Shown here piece after piece: positions 1 to 7,040 of a stretch of DNA of 21,596 bases. Position 1 is the first letter of the stretch; each line of letters opens with the position of its first letter. Source of the DNA: Putridiphycobacter sp965367695 (lineage in GTDB: Bacteria > Bacteroidota > Bacteroidia > Flavobacteriales_D > Crocinitomicaceae); the NCBI GenBank assembly GCA_965367695.1, contig CBDUKB010000025.1:1-21596 (forward strand). Reading direction: 5' to 3'. Position numbers and translations under genes: made by a program. The notes beneath the pieces were generated by a model. It was not told where the DNA came from. It worked only from the letters and a program-made list of their open reading frames with translations, and ran no database searches.

Positions 1-306
1 ATCTGCAATGGCTTGCGCGTCTATGCAATATTTGTCATCACCTTTTAAATTCCATTCCCCCGTTTTTTCGATATAAAAGCGAACCGTTTTCTCCACCACA
101 GCAGCATATCCGCCAAAGGACTTTAACATACTTTGGACTTCACTGATGTATACATTGCTACTGATTTCCTCATTCTGCAACATATTCCACAGCTTTTTAA
201 TGTAATTAGATTTGTCTTTATAGTCTTCGTTTTTTGTTTTGTGTGCCATCAAAAAAAGTGAAAGTGCTTTTGCTTCAGGTGATGGTTTTTCTATATTTTC
301 ATCCAT
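1..306 (-). CDS. Unrecognised protein, N-terminal 102 residues (runs off left edge)
   Basis: The frame is open from an ATG at 304-306 (minus strand) to the window edge, giving 102 residues with no stop. I do not recognise the family. The start reads MDENIEKPSPEAKALSLFLM and is followed by a Lys/Asn/Asp-rich stretch (KTKNEDYKDKSNYIKKLW) and then a mixed alpha/beta-looking segment with FGGYAAVVEKTVRFYIEK near residues 65-82. No signal peptide or membrane segment is visible in the part seen, so it is probably cytoplasmic. The upstream 216 bp is shared with the divergent gene at 523. Codon use looks like that of the neighbours. The coding call rests on an uninterrupted frame and a sensible composition, not on homology. 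Confidence 0.7.
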   Translation of the reverse strand, partial: MDENIEKPSPEAKALSLFLMAHKTKNEDYKDKSNYIKKLWNMLQNEEISSNVYISEVQSMLKSFGGYAAVVEKTVRFYIEKTGEWNLKGDDKYCIDAQAIAD

Positions 307-464
307 GCGATTGCTTCTTGATTATTTTGTATTTGTAAATGTAATTTAATAAATTCATTCGATTCTTTTTACAATGATTTTTCTGCCATTAAGCCATTTT
401 AACGATTCTTTAATACAAATGCAGTATTGATTTGATTGTTTTTAAACCTTATTTAAATCATTCA

Positions 465-491
465 TTGTTTATCCAAATCACAATAGATTTG
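465..491 (+). promoter_or_regulatory. Candidate Bacteroidota sigma-A promoter for the gene at 523
   Basis: TAGATTTG at 484-491 matches the Bacteroidota -7 consensus TAnnTTTG exactly. A TTG lies at 465-467, 16 bp upstream, slightly shorter than the usual spacing. The start of transcription would fall near 497, giving a leader of about 25 nt. The rest of the 307-522 gap is AT-rich and shows no other clear signal. Confidence 0.5.
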
Positions 492-522
492 TAAAGATTG
501 CACAACTTTAACGTCTATTATA

Positions 523-1455
523 ATGAATGAAAAAACGAACCAAAATAATATGAAACGACTACTTATTTTTTCCATCTTAACTTTGGTCATTGTGCTATTA
601 ATTAGTGCTGTATTTTTGAAAGATAAACAAGGTCTTACCATTGAACGAACAGTTGATCCTGCTGTAAAGGCATATTGGTTTGACGGACAGGCTGAACTAT
701 CTAGTTATAATTTAACACAAGCCAGATACGGAGAAATTCATGAAGGAACAGCGGTATTAATATATGTAACAGAACCATTTTCAAAACTCGCCAATACCAA
801 GGCAGACAAGGAGAGTAGTAGTAATATCCCAGTGTTGAAATTAAATACTGACAAAAAATTCCGCACAGGTATTTATCCTTATTCAATGATGAATAGTACT
901 TTTTTTCCCTTAGAAAATGGGAATTCATCCTTAAAAATGGCGACCTCAATTCAAGAGTGGTGTGGCATGTCTTATCTAGAAATGAAACATAAGGATCATT
1001 TTATATTTAATCTTCATTCCTATTTTGAGGGCCAATCTTTCTCTGATAAAAAAGTAGATAAAATAATGCTTGAGGACGACCTATGGTCTTTAATTCGTTT
1101 AAACCCTGAATTATTGCCAACTGGAGCGCATCAAATGTTACCTTCAATGTTTTATACGCTATTAATGCATCATGATATAAAACCTGTTACAGCGAATATC
1201 AGGTTATATGATGGTGCTGCCGGTGTAAAACATTATGAAATTAATTATCCAGCTTTAGCGCGTTCAATTACCATTATGTTTAATGCAACGTTTCCCAATT
1301 CAATTGTAGGATGGGAGGAGCGCTACGAAAGCGGTTATGGTTCCAATAAAAAAATGTTGACTACAAAAGCAACACTTATTAAAACAATTAAAACTGATTA
1401 TTGGAATAAACATTCAGTGCAAGACAGTGTTTGGAGAGATACATTGGGACTTTGA
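523..1455 (+). CDS. Membrane-anchored conserved Bacteroidota protein, function unknown
   Basis: 310 residues. A hydrophobic segment at about residues 12-32 follows a short basic N-terminus, so the protein looks like a signal-anchored or secreted protein with the bulk outside the cytoplasm. The mature part starts with an AYWFDGQAELSSYNLTQARYGEIHEG block, followed by GIYPYSMMNSTFFPLE and an SIQEWCGMSY block. I recall this arrangement as a family widespread in Bacteroidota and sometimes labelled septum formation inhibitor Maf, but no Maf-type nucleotide pyrophosphatase motif is visible and I do not support that name. The start at 523 is chosen over the internal ATG at 550 because of its fit to the upstream promoter; the shorter start would leave the membrane segment intact. 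It converges on the lipoprotein gene at 1516-2259. No catalytic motif is visible. Confidence 0.8.
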   Translation: MNEKTNQNNMKRLLIFSILTLVIVLLISAVFLKDKQGLTIERTVDPAVKAYWFDGQAELSSYNLTQARYGEIHEGTAVLIYVTEPFSKLANTKADKESSSNIPVLKLNTDKKFRTGIYPYSMMNSTFFPLENGNSSLKMATSIQEWCGMSYLEMKHKDHFIFNLHSYFEGQSFSDKKVDKIMLEDDLWSLIRLNPELLPTGAHQMLPSMFYTLLMHHDIKPVTANIRLYDGAAGVKHYEINYPALARSITIMFNATFPNSIVGWEERYESGYGSNKKMLTTKATLIKTIKTDYWNKHSVQDSVWRDTLGL

Positions 1456-1515
1456 TTATATGAATCATCAAAAAAATTAAATGGTGGATTACTTGATTCA
1501 ATAGGATGATATCAA

Positions 1516-2259
1516 TTATTCACGTTCAAAAAACGCAATAATTTCCTTATCCATGATTAATTCATTCGTATAGGTCAATATGTCTGCTGAAGTTAATGGT
1601 GGACTTTTTATTTGTAATGACCTTAAGGTGCCGTCTTTTTGCGGTGAAATGAGAATAGTTTTACCTGCATTCAAATCAAAAATTCTTGTATTAACAATGG
1701 CGTAAGCATTTTGCTCTGCAGTTTGGAAAGCCACATAATCGATTCTCATTTGCTTTGTTAAGATAAAGCCTTGTGCTAAATAGTCTGGATGATTTCTTGA
1801 AATGGTAACGCTTTTATTCAATTGATAATTTTCATTGTCAACCGTGTCGGACAAGACTAAAATTTGAAAAAAAGCTTCATCTTCTAAATCTTTTAAAAGC
1901 GCTTTATTCAATTCATTTTTCCCAACAAAGAAACTATTCATGACTATGTGTTGATTTTTAAATGCAAAATCTTCATTTTTATTGGTCAATCCTTGAAAAC
2001 TTCCTGATCCGACCAAATCATAAGTTGGATTTGGAAAAACACCTATTTCAAATGGACCAATGTCGCCAATGCCAATCATTTGCTTGTCGCTTTCAAACAT
2101 TGCTAGGTCCCAAGTACTGGCATCATTTCTATTTTTTAAATAGGTCGCTCTATCTTGTTCACTCCACGAGGAGTTAATTTCTTTTATTGAAGAATGTTCT
2201 GTGCAACTTATAAGAAGAATAATCAAAAGTAACCCTGTTATCGTTTTTTTCATTGTCAT
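1516..2259 (-). CDS. Lipoprotein of unknown function
   Basis: 247 residues. The N-terminus has two lysines followed by a hydrophobic stretch ending in L-I-S-C (Cys19), a lipobox, so the mature protein should be lipid-anchored in the envelope. ATGs at codons 1 and 3 are both possible starts and the difference does not affect the signal. The mature region has GDIGPFEIGVFPNP and VGSGSFQGL blocks and a C-terminus (STSADILTYTNELI-like) ending in FFERE. I do not recognise a family. It stands alone: 60 bp of convergent spacer separates it from the gene at 523-1455, and 429 bp of non-coding DNA lies upstream. Confidence 0.75.
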   Translation of the reverse strand: MTMKKTITGLLLIILLISCTEHSSIKEINSSWSEQDRATYLKNRNDASTWDLAMFESDKQMIGIGDIGPFEIGVFPNPTYDLVGSGSFQGLTNKNEDFAFKNQHIVMNSFFVGKNELNKALLKDLEDEAFFQILVLSDTVDNENYQLNKSVTISRNHPDYLAQGFILTKQMRIDYVAFQTAEQNAYAIVNTRIFDLNAGKTILISPQKDGTLRSLQIKSPPLTSADILTYTNELIMDKEIIAFFERE

Positions 2260-2688
2260 TGTTTTAAATATTCACCTATTAATGAAGGCTTTTGAATCGA
2301 TTGAAATTCAATGGAAATTTAAGTTTTTATTTGAAACAAATGCAAAATATTTAATGAGTTTCAATTATGTTGAATGATTGCAGGCTGTCTACTATATTCT
2401 TGGTCATTTTTTTAATTACCGATATAAAATACTTTGCACATGTTTAAGTTTTAACCTTTATAATTTAAAAAATGCTACTCATTTTTACTAAACTTTTCGA
2501 CTAAAAATGCTATATTCAGTATTTTAATTTTAAAGCCTATTAATTTGTAAATTATTTATTTGAATAGAGATTTTTCGCTACAATAGTTAGATGCGTAAGT
2601 TGCAAATTGACGTATTAATATGGTTAATAAATTTTGAATGTCAAAAGAACAAGAGTTTAGAAATTAAATTTACTAATTTTGAAGATTG
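2260..2688. other. 429-bp intergenic region upstream of the two-component genes
   Basis: The region is divergent between the lipoprotein gene (minus) and the histidine kinase gene (plus). It is very AT-rich with stop codons in all frames and no convincing small ORF. I see no strong hairpin and no GG-N10-GC sigma-54 element. The only promoter-like signals are a weak one at 2607-2636 and an isolated TAATTTTG at 2674-2681, which is so close to the ATG at 2689 that it would give an almost leaderless transcript. Confidence 0.6.
2607..2636 (+). promoter_or_regulatory. Possible promoter of the histidine kinase/response regulator operon
   Basis: TTG at 2607-2609 is separated by exactly 19 bp from AAATTTTG at 2629-2636. 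This is a partial match to the Bacteroidota -33/-7 arrangement (TTTG near position -7 kept, the leading TA lost). It would give a leader of about 45 nt. The alternative is the exact TAnnTTTG match at 2674-2681, which has no -33 element. Confidence 0.3.
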
Positions 2689-3798
2689 ATGACAGAAGAA
2701 GAGTTTAATAGTAATAATTTATCTAAGAATTTAGCCGAAAGGGTAAAAGAGCTAGAGTGCTTGTATAATATTTCTCGCATTGCCACTATTCATAAAAATA
2801 ATTTGGAAAAGGCATTGGCATTAATTATTGAAGAAATACCCAATGGGTGGCAATATCCTCAATATGTTAAAGCCTATTTAAAATATGGAGAAAATGAAGT
2901 GGGAAATGTTCCAATTCGTGAAAAGTCTCAATCGGTGATGTTTCAAATTGGACTTGAAATGAAAGGAGAACTTTTTGTATATTTTAGAGATCCAAAGCAA
3001 ACTGATGTACCAGAAGTGTTTTTAAGAGAAGAGCAAGCTTTGTTGAATAAAATTGGGTTCGAAATAGCAAGTTTAATTGAATTAGAATTTAAAAAACAAC
3101 AAGAAGTCATTATTCAAGAAAAGTTAAGATTTAACGACCGATTAAACTTATTGGGTGAACTTACAGCTGGAATAGCCCATGAATTAAATACACCCCTTGG
3201 AAATATTATCGGTTATTCTGAATTATTACAAAAAACTGAAACTGATTCTTTAAAAAAGAATGATTTAGAAAAAGTATTAAAGTCAGCAAAACATGCGAGA
3301 GAAATAGTTAAAAAGCTTATGTTTTTTTCATGTGAAATGCCTACTCAATTTAAAAAAGTGGATTTAAATAAATTAATACTCGATTGCCTTGATTTGTTAA
3401 AGATTCAATTGTCTGAAAAATCCATTCAAACGAATACCAGACTGACTAAAGTTTTACCTAATATTAGTTTAGATTCGATTCAGTTTACACAAGTTATTTT
3501 TAACATTGTATTGAATGCTATTGATGCTATGGACAATGGAGGTCATTTAAATATTTCAACAAGTATTGCGCATAAGGATGTACGCTTAAGGATATCTGAC
3601 AATGGGAAAGGAATTCCTAAAGATGAACTTGACAGACTTTTTCAACCTTTTTACACCAATAAATCACATAATGGTACTGGTCTAGGACTAGCTGTTTCAC
3701 ATGGTATTGTCCAGGCACATAAAGGAAGAATTGAAGTTGATTCTACAATCGGGAAAGGTACCATGTTTACTATAATACTCACCATACCTAATGAATGA
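2689..3798 (+). CDS. Soluble sensor histidine kinase with N-terminal GAF-like domain
   Basis: 369 residues from the ATG at 2689; a TTG directly before it (2686) is a less likely start. Residues 10-130 resemble the GAF-like sensor region of flavobacterial kinases (LAERVKELECLYNISRIA, then IPNGWQYPQY). The dimerisation/phosphoacceptor helix LLGELTAGIAHELNTPLGN carries the likely phosphorylated His164. The ATPase domain shows the N box with Asn272 and Asn276, the G1 box DNGKGIP (Asp304) and the G2 box GTGLGLA (from Gly329). No transmembrane segment is present, so the kinase senses a cytoplasmic signal. Its last 8 bp overlap the regulator gene (ATGAATGA), implying translational coupling and a cognate pair. 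Family knowledge: it would autophosphorylate and pass phosphate to the NtrC-type regulator. The signal cannot be read from sequence. Confidence 0.92.
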   Translation: MTEEEFNSNNLSKNLAERVKELECLYNISRIATIHKNNLEKALALIIEEIPNGWQYPQYVKAYLKYGENEVGNVPIREKSQSVMFQIGLEMKGELFVYFRDPKQTDVPEVFLREEQALLNKIGFEIASLIELEFKKQQEVIIQEKLRFNDRLNLLGELTAGIAHELNTPLGNIIGYSELLQKTETDSLKKNDLEKVLKSAKHAREIVKKLMFFSCEMPTQFKKVDLNKLILDCLDLLKIQLSEKSIQTNTRLTKVLPNISLDSIQFTQVIFNIVLNAIDAMDNGGHLNISTSIAHKDVRLRISDNGKGIPKDELDRLFQPFYTNKSHNGTGLGLAVSHGIVQAHKGRIEVDSTIGKGTMFTIILTIPNE

Positions 3799-5104
3799 AG
3801 GCATATCTATATTAGTAGTAGATGATTCCAGAGACATGTTGGAATTATTAAGAAGGCAACTCAAAGCGCTTGGAATGAATCCCTTTATTTCTGATAACGT
3901 ATTGGATGGAATAGAAATCTTGGAAAATACAGCAATTGATTTGTTGATTACTGATTTAAATATGCCAAAAATCGGGGGGGAACAGTTGATTCGTTACAGT
4001 GCAGAAAATTTTGCTAAAATGCCAATTTTGGTCATAACGGGGTATCCAAGTGTAAATTCTGCAATTAATGTGATGAAGTTAGGAGCTTTAGAATATTTAA
4101 TCAAACCATTTACAGCTGATGAATTAGAAGATGCGCTAGATGGTATTCTTCAAGCAACTGAGAGTAACGAAGAAGTGATTACGGCAGAAAAAATAGAAAA
4201 TTTCCAGGGAATTATTGGTTCTTCTTCAAAAATGCAAAATCTTTTTAGAACCATTCAACGGACAAAATCAAATCGAGCTACAATTCTGGTAAATGGTGAA
4301 AGTGGAACTGGTAAAGAATTAGTTGCAAGAGCCATTCACTACAGTGGCGATTATTCTTCTGCGCCTTTTGTACCTGTTAATTGTGGTGCAATTCCAGATC
4401 AATTACTAGAAAGTGAGTTGTTTGGCCACTTAAAAGGGAGTTTTACAGGGGCAATTACTAATCGGGTTGGATTTTTTCAAGCTGCAGATGGTGGAACTTT
4501 ATTTTTAGATGAAATTAGTAATACTTCTCTTGAAGTACAAGCAAAATTGTTGAGAGTAATTCAAGAAAAAGAAGTAACCATGCTGGGTGGAACTAAGAGC
4601 CAGAAAATAAATGTCAGAATAATTACAGCTACAAATGTTAACCTTCAAGAATTGATTTCTCAGGGCAAGTTCAGAGAAGATTTATATTATAGACTAAATG
4701 TTATTTCTATTGAAATTCCACCTTTAAGAGAAAGAGAAAATGATATTGTAGCGTTGATCAGGTTTTTTAATAAAAAATTTAGCACAGAACAATCAAAGCC
4801 TAAGTTAAAATTCGATAGGAATGTTATTGAAGTCTTAAATAAATACACTTGGCCAGGGAATGTTCGTGAATTAGAAAATTTTATTCAAAGATTGGTTGTC
4901 ATGCATGACGATACCATTTCATTAAGTGATCTGCCCGACTACGTAAAATCTAAAATACAAGTTGAAGAAAATACTACATTGTCTTTAAAAGAAATGGAAA
5001 AAAAGTATATTCTAAAGGTTTTATCTGCAAATGATAATAATAAAACAAAAGCTGCAGAAATTCTTGGGATAGATAGAAAAACTTTGAGAGAAAAGTTAAA
5101 ATAA
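3791..5104 (+). CDS. NtrC-family sigma-54-dependent response regulator
   Basis: 437 residues in the standard order. The receiver domain (residues 5-120) has acidic Asp11/Asp12, phosphoacceptor Asp55 in LLITDLNMP, Thr83 and Lys105. The AAA+ sigma-54 activation domain (about 140-380) has Walker A GESGTGKE at 169-176, the sigma-54 contact loop GSFTGA at 216-221 (a known variant of GAFTGA) and Walker B with Asp240-Glu241 in LFLDE, followed by FREDLYYRLNV and WPGNVRELEN. The C-terminus is a Fis-type helix-turn-helix (NNKTKAAEILGIDRKTLREKLK). All residues needed for activation are present. It is co-transcribed with the kinase. The next transcription unit starts with a sigma-54 promoter at 5243-5258, so that operon is the obvious target, though this is inference from position. 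Confidence 0.95.
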   Translation: MNEGISILVVDDSRDMLELLRRQLKALGMNPFISDNVLDGIEILENTAIDLLITDLNMPKIGGEQLIRYSAENFAKMPILVITGYPSVNSAINVMKLGALEYLIKPFTADELEDALDGILQATESNEEVITAEKIENFQGIIGSSSKMQNLFRTIQRTKSNRATILVNGESGTGKELVARAIHYSGDYSSAPFVPVNCGAIPDQLLESELFGHLKGSFTGAITNRVGFFQAADGGTLFLDEISNTSLEVQAKLLRVIQEKEVTMLGGTKSQKINVRIITATNVNLQELISQGKFREDLYYRLNVISIEIPPLRERENDIVALIRFFNKKFSTEQSKPKLKFDRNVIEVLNKYTWPGNVRELENFIQRLVVMHDDTISLSDLPDYVKSKIQVEENTTLSLKEMEKKYILKVLSANDNNKTKAAEILGIDRKTLREKLK

Positions 5105-5128
5105 ACAACGATTCATTTTTACCCTTCT

Positions 5129-5143
5129 GGGGAATTTCTCCCC
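5129..5143. promoter_or_regulatory. Palindrome, candidate upstream activator site
   Basis: GGGGA-ATTTC-TCCCC is a perfect 5-bp inverted repeat, the most GC-rich element in this AT-rich gap. Its centre lies about 108 bp upstream of the GG of the sigma-54 promoter at 5243-5258, a distance usual for activator sites. It is not followed by a T-tract on either strand, which argues against a terminator for the regulator gene, although it lies only 25 bp past its stop. Confidence 0.4.
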
Positions 5144-5242
5144 GAAAAAACTGTACCATTTTTTAAATCATTTTTCAGTACTAATTTTTAAATAGTTGAT
5201 ATTCAGACGTTAATTCATGACTTGGCATGGGTGATTTTTTTA

Positions 5243-5258
5243 TGGCATTCTCATTGCC
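5243..5258 (+). promoter_or_regulatory. Sigma-54 (RpoN) promoter of the gdh-pnt-usp operon
   Basis: TGGCATTCTCATTGCC fits the sigma-54 consensus TGGCAC-N5-TTGC with one mismatch in the -24 block. The GG (5244-5245) and GC (5256-5257) are separated by exactly 10 bp, the invariant spacing. Transcription should start near 5269, leaving a leader of about 14 nt before the ATG at 5283. The gene directly upstream encodes a sigma-54 activator, which strengthens the call. No other intergenic region in the window has a GG-N10-GC element with these flanks. Confidence 0.8.
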
Positions 5259-5282
5259 CTATTGTTTTCAAAATGAATAAAA

Positions 5283-5513
5283 ATGGAAACAGGAATTTTA
5301 AAAGATGACAAATATTGGCTTTACGCATTAAGTATTGAAGATGAATTAGATTTATTTTCTGAAGCTTACCAATCCGAACAACGAGTTATTATTCCAGATC
5401 ATGGGAATAAAAGCATCATGGATAAGCCTTTTGAGGAATACTGCTCAACTTCTGGTCATCCAAAAATCTGTAAAAATTCACTTCAAATTCCAGTTTGGAA
5501 AAATAAAAAATAA
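5283..5513 (+). CDS. Small hypothetical protein, first gene of the sigma-54 operon
   Basis: 76 residues (start METGILKDDKYWLYALSIED), not recognised. It has an acidic, aromatic N-terminal half, an SEQRVIIPDHGN segment near residues 31-42, and two cysteines (Cys54, Cys63) in a basic C-terminal tail ending VWKNKK. No signal peptide or membrane segment is visible. It is the first gene after the sigma-54 promoter, 7 bp before the next small ORF, so it should be the most directly induced product. A second ATG at 5273 opens an 11-codon frame overlapping this start, which is probably fortuitous. The case for a real gene rests on position, spacing and the shared ATGGAAAC start seen in the next two genes. 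Confidence 0.6.
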   Translation: METGILKDDKYWLYALSIEDELDLFSEAYQSEQRVIIPDHGNKSIMDKPFEEYCSTSGHPKICKNSLQIPVWKNKK

Positions 5514-5520
5514 TAAAATT

Positions 5521-5739
5521 ATGGAAACGGCAAAAAGAGAAGTACTAGAACCAAGCATACAACAACTTGGTGTTGGAAATGACTTGAACCTTTCACCTGA
5601 TATGCATCAAGAGAAAGAAACTAAAACAAGCACCATAGCCTTATTGGAAAAAGGCCTATGTTTTAACTGTGAGCATGTTGCTAACTGCTCTTTAAAAAGC
5701 TTTGAACACTTTGTTTTACAGTGTGAACATTACGAATAA
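5521..5739 (+). CDS. Small four-cysteine protein, likely metal- or redox-binding
   Basis: 72 residues from the ATG at 5521; the frame is open further upstream but this start has the same AAAATT-ATGGAAAC context as the gdh gene. The first 40 residues are polar and probably flexible. The C-terminus carries C47-x2-C50-x5-C56-x11-C68 in GLCFNCEHVANC...QCEHYE. The pattern GLCxNCxxxxxC...CExYE recalls small Cys-rich proteins found in other bacteria. The spacing would suit binding of zinc or an iron-sulfur cluster, but this is inference. It lies between the 76-residue ORF and gdh with gaps of 7 and 13 bp. No function can be assigned. Confidence 0.7.
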   Translation: METAKREVLEPSIQQLGVGNDLNLSPDMHQEKETKTSTIALLEKGLCFNCEHVANCSLKSFEHFVLQCEHYE

Positions 5740-5752
5740 TAAAAACAAAATT

Positions 5753-7036
5753 ATGGAAACAATAAAAAAAGAAATGCCTAAAACAGGAATGTATGAAAAT
5801 GTACTCAGTCAGTACAATCAAGCTGCAGATATTATTGATTTGCACAAAGGAATTAGAAAAATTTTAGTAAGTACTAACAATGAAATAGTAGTTCACTTCC
5901 CTGTGAAATTAGATGACGGTTCTATTGAAGTATTTACAGGTTATAGAGTACAACATAACAATGCACTTGGACCATATAAAGGAGGTTTGAGATATCACAC
6001 GACTGTTGATATTGATGCTGCAAGAGCGCTAGCCATGTGGATGACATGGAAATCGGCAATTGTTGGTTTACCATACGGTGGCGGAAAAGGGGGGATTCAA
6101 ATTGATCCAAGTAAATATTCTGAGTCGGAATTAGAAAGAATTACCCGAAGATTTACTTATGCCCTTGGTGACAATATTGGTCCTGATTTAGATATTCCAG
6201 CACCTGATGTTAATACAAACGCTAAAATTATGGCGTGGATTGCTGATACTTATTCTTCAATAAAATCACCTTCAGTTCGTCAAAAAAATATGCACGTTGT
6301 AACAGGTAAACCGGTAGGGTCTGGTGGACTAGAAGGTAGAGATAGAGCAACAGGATTTGGTGTAGTAACAAATATAAAAAAATGGGCTAAACATGCAGGG
6401 AAAGACCTAAATGGCATGACTTTTATTGTGCAAGGATTTGGTAACGTTGGCTATTGGGCAACACATTTCCTTACTAAAGAGGGTGCACGATTAATCGCAG
6501 TGCAAGATGCAAGTGCTACTATTGCCAACGCTGATGGAATCAATCCTGAAATTTTGCAATCACATTCAATTGAAAACTCAGGTAAAATTGTAGGATTCGA
6601 ATTTGGTTCTGAAATTGACCCAAAGTACTTTTTTGAAATCGATTGTGATATAATTATTCCTGCTGCATTAGGTAACCAAATTACTGAAGACAACTGCAGA
6701 AATATTAAAGCCACTTTAATTGCCGAGGGTGCAAATGGGCCAGTAACAACAGGTGCTGAAACTATTTTATTAGAAAATGGTATCGATATAATACCTGACA
6801 TCCTTTGCAACTCTGGTGGAGTTATTGGAAGTTACTATGAATGGCTTCAAAATAAAAGAAGTGAAAACTGGAAAATGTCGACTGTACTAGATATGATTGC
6901 AGAAAAACTTGAAGATGCATTTGATAGGATTGTAGAGGTTTCAGAATCATACAATGTTGGCTGGCGAGTAGGAGCTTACATAGTAGCCTTAAAAAAGCTA
7001 GAGCAAACTTATATAGAAAGAGGTGTATTCCCATAA
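5753..7036 (+). CDS. gdhA: Glutamate dehydrogenase (Glu/Leu/Phe/Val dehydrogenase family)
   Basis: 427 residues, a usual length for the hexameric enzyme. It interconverts glutamate with 2-oxoglutarate plus ammonia, using NAD(H) or NADP(H), in the cytoplasm. Substrate-binding lysines appear in GPYKGGLR (Lys76) and MTWKSA (Lys100), the catalytic Lys112 in GLPYGGGKGGI, and the conserved Asp152 in DIPAPDVNT. The nucleotide fold shows VQGFGNVG (Gly228-Gly233). Cofactor preference cannot be decided by eye. The start at 5753 (METIKKEMPK) is chosen over an earlier in-frame ATG at 5702 that would overlap the upstream ORF. Only 4 bp separate it from pntAA, so glutamate metabolism and transhydrogenation are co-expressed: one enzyme makes or uses NAD(P)H, the other moves hydride between NADH and NADP. 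Confidence 0.93.
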   Translation: METIKKEMPKTGMYENVLSQYNQAADIIDLHKGIRKILVSTNNEIVVHFPVKLDDGSIEVFTGYRVQHNNALGPYKGGLRYHTTVDIDAARALAMWMTWKSAIVGLPYGGGKGGIQIDPSKYSESELERITRRFTYALGDNIGPDLDIPAPDVNTNAKIMAWIADTYSSIKSPSVRQKNMHVVTGKPVGSGGLEGRDRATGFGVVTNIKKWAKHAGKDLNGMTFIVQGFGNVGYWATHFLTKEGARLIAVQDASATIANADGINPEILQSHSIENSGKIVGFEFGSEIDPKYFFEIDCDIIIPAALGNQITEDNCRNIKATLIAEGANGPVTTGAETILLENGIDIIPDILCNSGGVIGSYYEWLQNKRSENWKMSTVLDMIAEKLEDAFDRIVEVSESYNVGWRVGAYIVALKKLEQTYIERGVFP

Positions 7037-7040
7037 GGTT

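Noticed and set aside
523..1455. Naming this protein septum formation inhibitor Maf
   Set aside because: No Maf nucleotide-pyrophosphatase motif is visible and there is a membrane anchor; the name seems to be an inherited annotation.
2686..2688. TTG start for the histidine kinase gene
   Set aside because: An ATG follows directly at 2689 and is the more likely start.
6451..6810. 119-codon frame on the minus strand within gdh
   Set aside because: It lies wholly opposite a well-supported gene and has no recognisable family; it is a shadow frame.
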